From: Streptomyces anulatus
Lineage (GTDB): Bacteria > Actinomycetota > Actinomycetes > Streptomycetales > Streptomycetaceae
Direction: 5' to 3'
Length of the DNA stretch: 64,000 nt
Assembly (NCBI RefSeq): GCF_014650675.1
Contig: NZ_BMVK01000008.1
Location: 248,001 to 312,000 of the forward strand
The first letter of the stretch is position 1; every line of letters begins with the position of its first letter. Positions 41,931 to 49,626 of the stretch are shown here, in pieces. The translations under genes were made by a program, and so were the position numbers. The notes under the pieces are model-generated. The model was not told the origin of the DNA and did not search any database. It saw only the letters and a list, made by a program, of their open reading frames with translations.

Positions 41931-42271
41931 CCTTGCTGTAGGTCGAAGGACGACTGGGAGGGGCCGTCGTCCGCTACGGCCGGTGCGATGAGCCGCTCGG
42001 TGCCCGATCCGTCCGACGCCCCTCCCGTCGTCAAGCGGATCGACGCGTCGGCGTGAGTCCGCCGAAATGATCCACCCCCCGGCCCGGCATTGCCGATCAT
42101 TGAATAAGACCAGCTGCAGCAAGATCCGACCAGGCGAAAACAGGCGAGTAAAGCATTGCAAAAACCGCTTCACGGACGTGAGTTGTGTCACTCGCGCAAG
42201 AGTTGTGGTTATTTTGCGCAGGATTTAGACCTGAATTCGGTCATCCAGTCGTCCGGTCGTCCGGCATCCAG
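41931..42271. other. Intergenic region, partly AT-rich
   Basis: A 341-base region between two minus-strand genes. Its middle (42060-42235) is AT-richer than the rest of the window, with TTATTTTGCGCAGGATTTAG at about 42209-42228, and probably carries the promoter of the trypsin-fold gene. It ends in the 8-base repeats listed separately. No gene or RNA is recognised. Confidence 0.5.
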
Positions 42272-42299
42272 TCATCCGGCCGTCCGGTCATCCGGCCGG
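42239..42299. repeat. Tandem 8-bp YCRTCCGG-type repeats
   Basis: About seven imperfect copies of an 8-base unit (TCATCCAG, TCGTCCGG, TCGTCCGG, one 7-base CATCCAG, TCATCCGG, CCGTCCGG, TCATCCGG). The array crosses the stop codon of the minus-strand gene and encodes its last residues. Confidence 0.8.
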
Positions 42300-42712
42300 A
42301 AAGCTCGGCCCTCCTGGTCCGGGGCGGTGGACCGTACCAGGGAGACGGGCTCCGTCTGCTGGTCCGAGGCGGAGACGCGGGTGGTGTGGCGGGTGAGGCG
42401 CAGGCCCATGGCGGTGAGGACGTCGGTGTCGTAGAGCGCGCACAGGAGCGCCGCCGCGGCCGGGAGCGACAGCGGAGTGGCCGGATCGTGCCCGAGCAGG
42501 GCGGCCGTGTCGGGGTCGTTGAGGGCGGCCTGCCCGGCATGGGCGAGCACCTGACGGGGGTCGTCGACGATGAGCTCGTCGATCTGGATCCGCTGGGCGC
42601 GGACGCGCAGATCGAGCGGGCGGGCCGGGGCGGGCCTCGGGGCCCCGACGACGGACCGGAGCTTCGGGTGGGCCGGGCGGGTCAGGTCGGTCAGGTCGGT
42701 CAGGTGCTTCAT
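42272..42712 (-). CDS. Small hypothetical protein with Asp/Leu repeat start
   Basis: A 146-residue protein of unknown function. The ATG at 42712 has GGAG seven bases upstream, which supports a real gene. The N-terminus repeats LTD (KHLTDLTDLTRPAHP), encoded by 9-base DNA repeats. The middle (RIQIDELIVDDPRQVLAHAG then LSLPAAAALLCALYDTDVLT) is a plausible helical domain. The end (FRPDDRTAG) is encoded by the tandem 8-base repeats. It is divergent from the XRE-methyltransferase-PucR unit and may be part of its control. Confidence 0.6.
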   Translation of the reverse strand: MKHLTDLTDLTRPAHPKLRSVVGAPRPAPARPLDLRVRAQRIQIDELIVDDPRQVLAHAGQAALNDPDTAALLGHDPATPLSLPAAAALLCALYDTDVLTAMGLRLTRHTTRVSASDQQTEPVSLVRSTAPDQEGRAFRPDDRTAG

Positions 42713-42738
42713 GCGGTGGCTCCAGAGAACGGTCCGCC

Positions 42739-42798
42739 GGAACGGCGGTGCGTGGAACGGCGGTGCGCGGAACGGCAGTGCACGGAACGGCTGGGGCG
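42739..42798. repeat. Four 15-bp tandem repeats
   Basis: GGAACGGCGGTGCGT, GGAACGGCGGTGCGC, GGAACGGCAGTGCAC and GGAACGGCTGGGGCG follow each other without gaps, upstream of the XRE gene and of the divergent hypothetical gene. They may be binding sites or simple slippage products. The rest of this 303-base intergenic region (42713-43015) shows a TGCGC-rich stretch at 42930-42965 before the XRE start and no gene. Confidence 0.75.
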
Positions 42799-43015
42799 CG
42801 GGTGGCCGGGGGCGGGACGGCTGGGGCGGGCCGAGGCAGGAGGGCGAGCAAGATCGGTCCGGTCTCACCGAGTTGGTGTGCGGAGGGGCCGGACATGCTT
42901 ACCTTGAGAGCGCCGTGCGACCGTCGCAAGGTGCGCTGTGTGCACTGTGCGCAGACTGCGCGGAATGTCGGATAGATCGAGCCGGAGCGGGGACCGGAGC
43001 GGGAAGGGGGACGCC

Positions 43016-43882
43016 GTGGCGCGCGAGCGGTCGGGCCGGACGGCGCGGCATCTGGTCCTGGTGGCCCGCCTGCGGCGACTGCGGGAGGGCGCCGGTCTGT
43101 CCGTCCCCCAGGCCGCCACGCAGCTGGGATGGCATCCCTCGACGCTGCGGCGGCTGGAACAGGCGCAGACCTCCCTCGACGTGGGGCAGGTGTCCGCCCT
43201 GCTCGCCGCCTACGGGGCGGGGGCGGCGGAGGCCGACGACATCATGGGGCGGCTCAACGCGGCCAACATGCCCGGCTGGTGGCACCCGTGGCGCGACGCG
43301 ATGGCTCCCTGGCTGATGGACCTGATGAGCGTGGAGTCCGCGGCCGGCGTCGTACGCACCTGGGACCCGGCGCTGGTTCCCCTGCTGCTGCGGACCCCGG
43401 CCTACGCGATGGCCGTGGACGAACTCAGGTGCCCCGACCGGGACGCGGCCGGGCGGCGGCGGGCGGACTTCCTGGTCGAGCGTCAGAAGCGGCTCCAGGA
43501 GCAGCAGACCCGGCTCTGGGCGCTGCTTCCCGTCACCGCCCTGCGGGTCCGGGTGGGCGGCGACGACGTGATGCGCGAGCAGGTCAGGACGATCCAGCAG
43601 ATCGCGGAGCGCGGGGATGTGACGGTGCAACTGCACCCCGAGTACGCGCCGCCGCACCCGCTGACCGGTGTCCCGGCACTGACCCTCTACCGGGTGGAGA
43701 TCCGGGAGATCGCGGACCATGTGGTGCGGGAGGGCGGGCTCCCCGGCACGGCGGAGGTGTGGGACAGCCCCCACCCCGTGCAGACGTATCAGGGAATGCT
43801 GGACGTGTCCTGTGTGATGGCGATGCGGCCGGCCCGAACAGGAGAGGTACTACAGGATGAGTACGACCGGAAATGGGCCTGA
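43016..43882 (+). CDS. XRE regulator with DUF5753 domain
   Basis: A 288-residue regulator. The helix-turn-helix is RLRRLREGAGLSVPQAATQL then GWHPSTLRRLEQAQTSLDVG; the C-terminal DUF5753-type sensor includes DVMREQVRTIQQIAERGDVT and VQLHPEYAPPHP. The GTG has AAGGGGG five bases upstream. The last 26 bases overlap the methyltransferase gene. DUF5753 regulators usually sit with DUF397 genes; here the partner is a DUF574 methyltransferase. It shows what the truncated XRE gene at 13779 would look like when complete. Confidence 0.92.
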   Translation: MARERSGRTARHLVLVARLRRLREGAGLSVPQAATQLGWHPSTLRRLEQAQTSLDVGQVSALLAAYGAGAAEADDIMGRLNAANMPGWWHPWRDAMAPWLMDLMSVESAAGVVRTWDPALVPLLLRTPAYAMAVDELRCPDRDAAGRRRADFLVERQKRLQEQQTRLWALLPVTALRVRVGGDDVMREQVRTIQQIAERGDVTVQLHPEYAPPHPLTGVPALTLYRVEIREIADHVVREGGLPGTAEVWDSPHPVQTYQGMLDVSCVMAMRPARTGEVLQDEYDRKWA

Positions 43883-44663
43883 ACTGCCCGCGCAGATCGA
43901 CACGAGCGTCGCGCACTCCGCACGTGTCTGGAACTACTGGCTCGGCGGCAAGGACAACTTCCCGGCGGACCGGGCGGCGGGCGACGCCTACCGTGAGAAG
44001 TACCCGCTGATCGAGACGTTCGCGAAGGAGTCGCGGGACTTCCTGCGCCGGACGGTCACCCATCTCGCCCGGGACGCCGGAATCCGCCAGTTCCTCGACG
44101 TGGGCGCGGGGCTGCCGACCGCGAACAACACGCACGAGGTCGCCCAGCGGATAGCCCCGGACTCCCGGATCGTCTACGTCGACCACGACCCCCTGGTGCT
44201 CCTGCACGTCCACGCGCTGCTGACCAGCACCCCCGAGGGTGCGACCGCCTACGTCGAGGCGGACATGCGCGACACGGAGACCGTGCTCACCGGGGCGGCG
44301 AAGACCCTGGACCTGACCCGGCCCGTCGCCCTCGTGATCAGTGACGTCCTGGGGCACATCGTGGACTGGGACGACGCCCTGTCCCTGGTGCGGCGGCTGG
44401 TGGACCGCCTGCCCTCCGGCAGCTACCTCTCGCTCAGCCACTCCACCGCCTCCGACGACGCCCACCGCGCCGTCCAGGACGAGTACAACGCGAGCGGCGC
44501 GATCCCGTACATCTTCCGGGAGCCGGAGACCACGATCGCGTTCTTCGACGGGCTGGAGATGGTGGAGCCGGGCATGGTGTCCTGGCCGAACTGGCGGCCC
44601 GACGCGAACACCGGCACCACCACGGCCCGGGCCGGGTGGGGCGCGGTCGCCCGCATTCCCTGA
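43857..44663 (+). CDS. DUF574 SAM-dependent methyltransferase
   Basis: A 268-residue DUF574/Methyltransf_19 protein. It starts HSARVWNYWLGGKDNFPADR, motif I is IRQFLDVGAGLPTANNTHEV, and IVYVDHDPLVLLHVHALL takes the adenosine. It is paralogous to the protein at 33052 (same motifs, clearly different sequence). The ATG lies inside the end of the XRE gene, so it is translated after it. Substrate unknown; a role in a regulatory circuit with the XRE protein is inferred from linkage only. Confidence 0.92.
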   Translation: MSTTGNGPELPAQIDTSVAHSARVWNYWLGGKDNFPADRAAGDAYREKYPLIETFAKESRDFLRRTVTHLARDAGIRQFLDVGAGLPTANNTHEVAQRIAPDSRIVYVDHDPLVLLHVHALLTSTPEGATAYVEADMRDTETVLTGAAKTLDLTRPVALVISDVLGHIVDWDDALSLVRRLVDRLPSGSYLSLSHSTASDDAHRAVQDEYNASGAIPYIFREPETTIAFFDGLEMVEPGMVSWPNWRPDANTGTTTARAGWGAVARIP

Positions 44664-44737
44664 CCCACGTCCGCAACTGCCGCGCCGCGCGCGGAACTTC
44701 CCCGCGCGCGGCGCGCACGGCCCGCAGAGGCTCGCCC

Positions 44738-46243
44738 ATGAGCAGCACAGGCACGACCGACCACGAGGCCACCGGCCCGCGGGGTGCCCGGCACGAGCGG
44801 GATGCGGCGGACCGGCTGCTGCGGGCGGCGACCCGGTCCGGTGCGCACCTGATCGCCGAGGCCGCGTCCCTGGTCCAGGGGTGGGCGGTGCTGGCCGACC
44901 CCATCGCCGGGGCCGTCTACAGCACCCCCGCCGCCGCGGCCGCCGACGGTGTGCACGCGGCGGCCGCCCCGCGGGAACACCCGCACTGCACGCAGCGCCC
45001 GGCGGCCGGAGCCGTCCTCGTCCTGGCCGCGGCGCCCACCGTGCCCCCGGGGCACGCCTGCCACGTCGCCACGACCACCGCGGCCCTCCTGGAGGTGCGC
45101 GGGCAGCGGGCCGCTGAGCTGCGGGGCGAACAGATGCGGCTGCACACCACCCTCATCCGGCTGCTGCTGGCCGGCCACACCGCCGCCGTCACCGAGACCC
45201 TCGGCGGGAACAGGCTCACGCATGTCACGGTCTACCGGCTCTCCGGCGTCGACCTCCCCACCGCCCACGAGGTCCTCTGGCGGGCCGTACGCCCCTCACT
45301 CGCCCCGTACGCCGACGCCGTCACCCTGATGGGCAGGCGGGACGGCGAGCTGGTCGTCGCCGAGCTCCACCGCGGCGGCGACGACGGGCGGATCCTGCGT
45401 CTGGTCTCCCGGCTGAGCGAGCGGCACCACCTGCTCGCGGGCATGGCCGGGCCGCTGCCCCTGGCCGAGATGCCCACCGCCCACAGCGACGCCGCCGCCG
45501 CCCGGCACAGCGCCACCCCCGACCGCCGCGTCGTCCCCGCCGACGCCGTGGGCGCCTCCCGGCTCACCCCCCTGCTGCCCACCGCCCCGTACACCCGGTG
45601 GGCGGAATCCGTGCTGCGTCCGCTGTCCCCGGCCCACCAGCACCTGCTCCTGGTGTGGCTCCGCACCGGCAGCAAGCCCCGCGCCGCCGCCGCGCTCGGC
45701 CTGTCCGCCGGTACGGTCCGGGCCCGGATACGCGACCTGTCGCGGCTGCTCGGCGCGGACCTGGAGGACGCCACCGTACGGGCGCATCTCCTGCTCGCCC
45801 TCCGCGCCCCCGCTCCCGGCGACGACAGCGACAGCGACAGCGACAGCAACAGCAACAGGAGCCGCAGCGGCAGCAGTCCTCCCGGTCCGCCCCGTCCTCC
45901 CTTTCCCGCCCGGCTGGAGAGCCTGCCGGACGGCCTCCTGGACACCGAGGCGGTCCGGACCTGGGCCGTCGGACTGGTCGGCGGACTGGAGCCGCACCTG
46001 CGGATCGCCCTGGCCTGCTGGCTGCGCCACCACGCCCGAACGGCCCCCGCAGCGGCCGAACTGCACGTCCACCGCACCACCCTGGCCGACTGGCTCACCC
46101 AGTGCGCCGAACACCTCGCGCGGAACCTCGCCGACGCCACCGTGCGCGCCGAGATCCATCTCGCGCTGAAGGCCACCCGGAACGGCCCCGACGACCCGGC
46201 GGCCCTCCCCCGGCGCGGCGGCCGCACCTACCGCCGGCTGTGA
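44738..46243 (+). CDS. PucR-like regulator with two C-terminal helix-turn-helix units
   Basis: A 501-residue cytosolic protein. The middle (about 125-225) resembles the GGDEF-like part of PucR/CdaR regulators. Two helix-turn-helix units follow: about 295-350 (LLVWLRTGSKPRAAAALGLS then AGTVRARIRDLSRLLGADLE) and about 425-480 (ACWLRHHARTAPAAAELHVH then RTTLADWLTQ). They are separated by a Ser/Asp-rich linker encoded by GACAGC-type hexamer repeats (45831-45860). The ATG has AGAGG seven bases upstream. It follows the methyltransferase by 75 bases and is probably the third gene of the unit. Confidence 0.8.
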   Translation: MSSTGTTDHEATGPRGARHERDAADRLLRAATRSGAHLIAEAASLVQGWAVLADPIAGAVYSTPAAAAADGVHAAAAPREHPHCTQRPAAGAVLVLAAAPTVPPGHACHVATTTAALLEVRGQRAAELRGEQMRLHTTLIRLLLAGHTAAVTETLGGNRLTHVTVYRLSGVDLPTAHEVLWRAVRPSLAPYADAVTLMGRRDGELVVAELHRGGDDGRILRLVSRLSERHHLLAGMAGPLPLAEMPTAHSDAAAARHSATPDRRVVPADAVGASRLTPLLPTAPYTRWAESVLRPLSPAHQHLLLVWLRTGSKPRAAAALGLSAGTVRARIRDLSRLLGADLEDATVRAHLLLALRAPAPGDDSDSDSDSNSNRSRSGSSPPGPPRPPFPARLESLPDGLLDTEAVRTWAVGLVGGLEPHLRIALACWLRHHARTAPAAAELHVHRTTLADWLTQCAEHLARNLADATVRAEIHLALKATRNGPDDPAALPRRGGRTYRRL

Positions 46244-46267
46244 CCGGAATCGAGCGGGCGGCCGTTC

Positions 46268-46597
46268 TCAGGACGGCGCCTGGCCCGTCTCGAAGCGGCT
46301 GACGCGGTCGCCGGTGACCGTGAAGACCCAGCGGGTCCGCATCGTGCCCCAGGTGTCGTTGGTGTAGTCGACGACGAGGGAACGGCCGTCGTCGGAGGCG
46401 TCCACGACCTTCATGCGGCCGTTGGCCTTCGGGGAGAAGATCTCCTTCTCCGTCCAGGCCGCCAGGTCCCGCTCGCTGCCGTCGTCGGACATGGTGGCGT
46501 CCTCGGTGAGGACGTCGGCGAAGAAGGCGTTCCGGTCGCCCGCGTTCACCGTGGCGATGAACTTCTCCACCACCGGGTCGCTGATCGATGAGGTCAT
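46268..46597 (-). CDS. SnoaL-like / NTF2-fold protein
   Basis: A 109-residue single-domain protein of the NTF2-like superfamily. The pattern VEKFIATVNAGDRNAFFADV, LTEDATMSDDGSERDL and WVFTVTGDRVSRFETGQAPS is typical. The fold serves cyclases, isomerases and stress proteins, so no reaction can be given. GAGGAGG lies nine bases before the ATG. It follows the monooxygenase gene by 134 bases on the same strand. Confidence 0.87.
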   Translation of the reverse strand: MTSSISDPVVEKFIATVNAGDRNAFFADVLTEDATMSDDGSERDLAAWTEKEIFSPKANGRMKVVDASDDGRSLVVDYTNDTWGTMRTRWVFTVTGDRVSRFETGQAPS

Positions 46598-46730
46598 CGT
46601 GTTCCTCCTCGGCGCGTCCGGGAACGGGCGTCCCGGAGATCCTCACCGAGTCTCTGTCGGCACGCCCGCCACCGCATGTCGGGCGTGCCGGACCGTGTGA
46701 CCCCGTGGCGCCCCGGCCGGGGGCGGCGGA

Positions 46731-48407
46731 TCAGGCGGGCGGCCCCGAGAGGGTGAAGCCGGTGTAACCGTCGCGCGCCGAGGCGGCGCACGCCTCGCGG
46801 TAGCGGTCGGCGCCGCCGACGTAGGCGAGGAAGACCCGGGGCTTGCCCGGGGCGTTGGCGCCCAGATACCAGGAGTCGGCAGCCGGATAGAGGGTCCCGG
46901 AGGCGAGTTCCGCGACGTGGGCGGTCCAGGCCGCCTCGGCCTCGGGGGTGGCGTCGATCTCCGTGAGGTCGTTGCTCCGCAGATGGGCGAGGCAGTCGGT
47001 GATCCACTCCACGTGCTGCTCGATGGAGACGACCATATTGGTGAGCACCGACGGGCTCAGCGGCCCGGTGACGGTGAAGAGGTTGGGGAAGCCCGCCGAG
47101 ACCAGGCCCAGCTGGTTCACGGGTCCGTCCGCCCACTTCTCGCGGAGGGTGACACCGCCCTTGCCCACGATGTCCGGGGCGAGCAGCGAGCCGGTGACGG
47201 CGTCGAACCCGGTGGCGTGGACGATCACGTCGAGGAGGTGTTCCCGGCCGTCCGCGGTGCGGACGCCCTTCGGGGTGATCTCCTCGATCGGGGTCTCGCG
47301 CAGATCGACCAGCGTCACCTGCGGCTTGTTGTACGTGGCGTAGTAGCCGGTGTCCAGACAGGGACGCTTGGTACCGAAGGGGAAGCCGCGCGGCGAGAGC
47401 CGTTCGGCGGTCCTCGGGTCGTCGACGACGGCGCCGATCTTGGACCGGATGAACGCGGCGACCGTCTCGTTGGCCTCCTCGTTCACCAGGATGTCGGTGA
47501 ACGAGCGGAGTATCGCGCTGAGCAGTCCCTCCTGCCAGGCCGCCTCGTAGGCGGCGGTCCGCTCCTCGTCGCCCACCTCCAGCGCGGAGCGGGTCGGCAT
47601 CTCGCAGACGCTGCCGCCCTTGGACCGCCGCTGGGCCGCCCGGAACTCCGGGTAGCCCGCCTTCCACTCGGTGACCTCGGCGGCGGTGAGCGGGCGGTTC
47701 CGGGCCGGGAGCGCGTACGCCGGTGTCCGCTGGAAGACCGTCAGTTCGGCCGCCTGCTCGGTGATGAGCGGGATGACCTGGACGCCGGAGGACCCGGTGC
47801 CGATCACCGCGACCCTGCGGCCGGTGAAGTCGATCTCCTCCCGCGGCCAGCGGGCGGTGTGGTGCACCGGTCCGGCGAAGCTGTCGGCTCCGGGAATTCC
47901 CGGGTCCTTCACGGTGGAGGAGCAGCCCGACGCCATCACGAGGAACCGGGTGGTGACGCTCTCCCCGGTGTCGGTGGAGAGCTGCCAGAGATGCCGCTCC
48001 TCGTCGTACACCGCCCGGGTGACCCGGGTGTTCAGCGTGATGTCCCCGCGCAGGGCGAACCGGTCGGCGACATGGTGGATGTAGCGCAGGATCTCCGGCT
48101 GGGTCGCGTACTTCTCGCTCCACACCCACTCCTGGTCCAGCTCGGGGGAGAAGGAGAAGGAGTACGACATGCTCTCGATGTCGCAGCGTGCGCCCGGGTA
48201 GCGGTTCCAGTACCAGGTCCCCCCGACATCACCCCCGGCCTCGAACACGCGGGTACGCAAGCCGAGTTCGCGCAGCCGGTGGAGCTGGTAGAGACCGGCG
48301 AGCCCGGCTCCGACGACGACGGCGTCGAGCGGCGGGGCGTCGGCCGGTAAGGCGTCGACCGGCGGGGTGGCGGGCGGCGGGGTGGCGGGCGGCGGGGTGG
48401 CGTTCAT
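46731..48407 (-). CDS. Flavin monooxygenase, Baeyer-Villiger type
   Basis: A 558-residue FAD/NADPH enzyme. FAD site GAGLAGLYQLHRL near residue 33, BVMO fingerprint FAGPVHHTARWP (Phe177 to Pro188, matching FxGxxxHxxxWP), NADPH site GTGSSGVQVI, and a second GATGF-type motif (HATGFDAVTG). The size fits cyclohexanone/phenylacetone monooxygenase-like enzymes that insert oxygen next to a ketone. The first 28 residues are Pro/Ala-rich, encoded by a 15-base repeat at 48362-48403. The SDR gene is divergent and may supply or use the ketone. Confidence 0.93.
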   Translation of the reverse strand: MNATPPPATPPPATPPVDALPADAPPLDAVVVGAGLAGLYQLHRLRELGLRTRVFEAGGDVGGTWYWNRYPGARCDIESMSYSFSFSPELDQEWVWSEKYATQPEILRYIHHVADRFALRGDITLNTRVTRAVYDEERHLWQLSTDTGESVTTRFLVMASGCSSTVKDPGIPGADSFAGPVHHTARWPREEIDFTGRRVAVIGTGSSGVQVIPLITEQAAELTVFQRTPAYALPARNRPLTAAEVTEWKAGYPEFRAAQRRSKGGSVCEMPTRSALEVGDEERTAAYEAAWQEGLLSAILRSFTDILVNEEANETVAAFIRSKIGAVVDDPRTAERLSPRGFPFGTKRPCLDTGYYATYNKPQVTLVDLRETPIEEITPKGVRTADGREHLLDVIVHATGFDAVTGSLLAPDIVGKGGVTLREKWADGPVNQLGLVSAGFPNLFTVTGPLSPSVLTNMVVSIEQHVEWITDCLAHLRSNDLTEIDATPEAEAAWTAHVAELASGTLYPAADSWYLGANAPGKPRVFLAYVGGADRYREACAASARDGYTGFTLSGPPA

Positions 48408-48700
48408 GGGAGAGGTCCTCCTGAGTCGCGGCTTCCGTGCGGGTCGCGCCGGTCCGGTGCGGAGCACGGCAGCCCGGCCGAACCGGCCAAGAGGACGCGC
48501 CGCCCGCGCGTGCTCCTCGCGAAACGGAACCCTTCTCCACCGGGAGCCCCTTGGGAAGACCGCCCGCCGGCCCGGGGTGCAGCGGCCCGGCCGGGGCTCG
48601 GTGAACGGTCGGCCACGCAGGTCAGCGCAGGCGCAAGGGCGTCGTCCGCGTGTCCGGAAAGGCCATTGACGTACGCGTACGGGTCACGAAGGATCACCGC

Positions 48701-49501
48701 GTGACGACCTCCGAACAGCCTTCGCCCACCCCCGGACCGGTCCGCCCCATCGCCCTGATCACGGGCGTCGGCCGCAGCATCGGCATCGGCGCGGGCATCG
48801 CGCGCCGGCTGGCGGCCTCCGGCTGGGACGTCGCCTTCACCTACTGGACGCCGTACGACCGCCGCATGGACTGGGGCGCCGAGCCCGGGGCCGCCGCGGC
48901 CATCGCGAAGGAGCTGGCGGAGGCAGGGGCCCGTACGGCGGCGATCGAGGCGGACCTGTCCGGCCCCGACGCGCCGACGCGCATCTTCGACGAGGCGGAA
49001 CAGCGCCTCGGCGGGCCGGTGACCGCGCTCGTCCTCTCGCACGCGGAGTCGGTGGACTCGGGGCTGCTGGACACCACCGTGGAGGCGTTCGACCGGCACT
49101 TCGCGGTGAACTCCCGGGCCAGCTGGCTGCTGATCCGCGAGTACGGGCTGCGCTTCCGCAGCGCGCCCGGCACCGCGACGGGCAGGATCGTCGCGCTCAC
49201 CAGCGACCACACCGTCGGTAACCTTCCCTACGGGGCGAGCAAGGGGGCCCTGGACCGCATCACGCTGGCCGCCGCGCACGAGCTGGCCCACCTCGGGGTG
49301 ACGGCGAACGTCGTCAACCCCGGCCCGGTGGACACCGGCTGGATGAACGACGAGCTCCGCGAGACCCTGGTCCGGGGCACTCCGCTCGGCCGGCTCGGCA
49401 CCCCGCAGGACACCGCCCACCTGGTGGAGTTCCTGTGCTCCCCCGAAGGCCAGTGGATCAACGGCCAGTTGTTGAAGAGCAACGGCGGCGCGGCTTCCTA
49501 G
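48701..49501 (+). CDS. Short-chain dehydrogenase/reductase
   Basis: A 266-residue SDR. The cofactor loop is ALITGVGRSIGIGAGIARRL, and the catalytic residues are Ser in LTSDHT, Tyr and Lys in LPYGASKGAL. The usual NNAG is LSHAES. The C-terminal NPGPVDTGWMNDELRETL is typical of the 3-oxoacyl-ACP-reductase-like group. The GTG has AAGGA seven bases upstream. It is divergent from the Baeyer-Villiger monooxygenase with 293 bases between, which hold no gene. Confidence 0.92.
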   Translation: MTTSEQPSPTPGPVRPIALITGVGRSIGIGAGIARRLAASGWDVAFTYWTPYDRRMDWGAEPGAAAAIAKELAEAGARTAAIEADLSGPDAPTRIFDEAEQRLGGPVTALVLSHAESVDSGLLDTTVEAFDRHFAVNSRASWLLIREYGLRFRSAPGTATGRIVALTSDHTVGNLPYGASKGALDRITLAAAHELAHLGVTANVVNPGPVDTGWMNDELRETLVRGTPLGRLGTPQDTAHLVEFLCSPEGQWINGQLLKSNGGAAS

Positions 49502-49626
49502 AGCCCGTCACGGGGCCCGATCCGCACCGCCGATCGCCGGGGCGTGAACCGGCACGTCATGTCAGTGCGTCCGAGCAGGACGGAGCGTCTAACCTGGCGT
49601 GGTCCATGTAGTGCACAGGGGGTCGT

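Noticed and set aside
42239..42299. 8-base repeats considered as a CRISPR array
   Set aside because: Units are far too short, contiguous and without spacers; no cas genes nearby.
33052..44663. The two DUF574 methyltransferases as part of a DNA-modification defence system
   Set aside because: Their motifs are those of small-molecule-type DUF574 enzymes, with no DNA-methylase motif and no linked restriction genes.
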